NCBI RefSeq assembly: GCF_002831565.1 | Contig: NZ_CP025096.1 | Span: 3,954,501 to 4,018,500 of the forward strand | Length of the DNA stretch: 64,000 nucleotides | Reading direction: 5' to 3' | Origin: Spirosoma pollinicola | GTDB lineage: Bacteria > Bacteroidota > Bacteroidia > Cytophagales > Spirosomataceae | Shown here: one piece after another, positions 62,936 to 64,000 of the stretch | Numbering within the stretch: position 1 is the stretch's first letter | Layout: each line of letters opens with the position of its first letter | Position numbers and translations under genes: made by a program | Notes under the pieces: model-generated | Told to the model about the DNA's origin: nothing | What the model saw: only the letters and a program-made list of their open reading frames with translations | The model's database searches: none

Positions 62936-64000
62936 CTAATTCACCGAAACACTGCCCGAACTAGCCGCAATATCGATGGGGATGCCACCGCCATTGAGTT
63001 TGCCCCGAACCCGGTCTTTTTCAATATCACCGTCAAAGCGGGATAAATTAGACGGCATGTTAACCCGGTTACCACGCAGATTCAGGTCCATTCCTTTGTT
63101 AAGGGGCATCTGTACATGAATGCTTCCCGCGCTTGTATTCAGCCGAACGTAGTCGCCAAGTTTTGTTAAGCTTACATCAACGCTACCGGCGCTCGTACTC
63201 GCATCCAGGCTACCGGCTACATTAGCCAGTCGAACACCGCCCCCCGATGTTCCCGCTTTAATGTCGCCTTCAATGCCATCGCCCTGGATACTGCCACCGC
63301 TGGTGCGGGCATCAATATCGCCTTTCAGGTCATTGAGCCGGATGCTGCCGCCCGAAGTAACCAGACGCATTCTGCCCGTTGATGATCTTGCTTCAATGGA
63401 GCCACCCGACGTCTGGAGATCAATATTGGTTGCCATGCTGCTATTGCGGCAGCGGTCAAAGTGAATAGATCCGCCCGATGTCTGGCCAGCGATGTCGCCT
63501 TGTACGTCGCTTACATTCAGGCTACCCCCGCTGGTACGGAATTTTTGCGTACCGTTTAGCAATGAAAGCTGAATGCTGCCGCCCGAGGTACGCAGGTCGG
63601 TTGTCACGTTGCGGGGCGTGTAGAATTTGAAACTGATGCTGAGTGATTTTTTCCAGTCGTGGTCGTTATTCCGGCGTTTGGCGGTCGCTACGATTGTACT
63701 GCCCTCCTGCGCAATCGTAATGTCGTAATCTCTGAGTCTTTCTTCAATTTCTTCTTTGTCGAGGGAGTTGCGCCCGTTCCAGTTGTTGGCGCGTACATAC
63801 ATCTCAACTTTGGCATTCATATCAGTGCCGCCTTCGATGGTCAGGCTGCCGCCTGAGGTTTCGGCCCGAACGGCGTTTATCCTGCCCGAAAAGGTTTTAG
63901 TTTGATAGGGGGGCTGGTCTTCAGTAGTCAGGCGACCACCGGCCAGAGAGGTTAGCGCAAGTGTGCCAGCGCTTAGGAGGGTCAGTAGAAACTGGTTGCG
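62936..64000 (-). CDS. DUF4097 protein with TSGGS repeats (5' partial)
   Basis: The frame runs from 62936 through the ATG at 63820 to the window edge, so the start codon is outside. The edge part reads as a signal peptide (FLLTLLSAGTLALTSLAGG), so the protein is exported. The body consists of about a dozen repeats with the core TSGGSI (FRTSGGSLNVS, LQTSGGSIEARS, VTSGGSIRLN, RTSGGSIQG), each a short pair of strands, giving a beta-helix-like DUF4097 fold. Function is unknown; surface or periplasmic location is likely. The stop lies 150 bases from the oxidoreductase start. Confidence 0.9.
   Translation of the reverse strand, partial: RNQFLLTLLSAGTLALTSLAGGRLTTEDQPPYQTKTFSGRINAVRAETSGGSLTIEGGTDMNAKVEMYVRANNWNGRNSLDKEEIEERLRDYDITIAQEGSTIVATAKRRNNDHDWKKSLSISFKFYTPRNVTTDLRTSGGSIQLSLLNGTQKFRTSGGSLNVSDVQGDIAGQTSGGSIHFDRCRNSSMATNIDLQTSGGSIEARSSTGRMRLVTSGGSIRLNDLKGDIDARTSGGSIQGDGIEGDIKAGTSGGGVRLANVAGSLDASTSAGSVDVSLTKLGDYVRLNTSAGSIHVQMPLNKGMDLNLRGNRVNMPSNLSRFDGDIEKDRVRGKLNGGGIPIDIAASSGSVSVN

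Overview
The window looks like a chromosomal piece of a Bacteroidota bacterium of the order Cytophagales, most like Spirosoma or a close relative. This is inferred from the gene set: a Wzi-type capsule protein, DUF4394 and DUF4097 proteins, LytTR regulators, many PAS histidine kinases, a carbamoyl-phosphate synthase large subunit without its C-terminal allosteric domain, a HEAT-repeat/c-type cytochrome protein, weak Shine-Dalgarno sites and a TAnnTTTG-type promoter. There are 49 credible protein genes, two of them cut by the window ends, and one tRNA-Arg(CCT). No rRNA, CRISPR array, prophage or transposase is visible.

Region 1 (1-7.6 kb) is a light-sensing block. A four-PAS histidine kinase is followed by a photoactive yellow protein (PYP) with its chromophore cysteine, a lone PAS protein, and a short 4-coumarate-CoA ligase of the PYP-activation type with an N-terminal carrier-protein-like segment. 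The last three overlap by 1 and 4 bases and are surely one operon. Region 2 (11.3-20.1 kb) is a nitric-oxide block: H-NOX sensor, hybrid histidine kinase with receiver and HPt, LytTR response regulator, and a 1521-residue nitric oxide synthase carrying two globin-like modules at its N terminus and its own FMN/FAD/NADPH reductase at the C terminus. A lipoprotein phosphoesterase and an ECF sigma factor lie between the two blocks. Together they form a sensory island that could make, destroy and sense NO and sense blue light.

Region 3 (20.3-46.1 kb) is mostly housekeeping and envelope genes: esterase, tRNA, hflX, MATE exporter, NIF3-like protein, aldo/keto reductase, Wzi, carB, M23 peptidase, TMEM175-type channel, amino acid permease, thrB, SDR, metallo-hydrolase and a SET-domain protein.

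Region 4 (46.3-53.8 kb) is a probable conflict (defence) locus. An EAD-trypsin-like protease, an EAD-SIR2-like protein and a STAND-type P-loop ATPase with transmembrane segment and propeller-like C terminus are transcribed as one operon. Four small paralogous helical proteins of unknown function lie just upstream on the same strand. Region 5 (54-64 kb) holds arfB, a sulfatase, a SulP transporter, a DUF1080 protein, a disordered proline-rich protein, a large FAD/Fe-S oxidoreductase with an in-frame repeat insertion, and the start-truncated gene of a TSGGS-repeat DUF4097 protein.

Intergenic spaces carry many long, perfect or near-perfect inverted repeats, up to 52 bp per arm. Several have arms that are hairpins themselves, as in REP/BIME elements, and one sequence family occurs twice. 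A purine/pyrimidine-rich element occurs once between genes and once inside a coding sequence.
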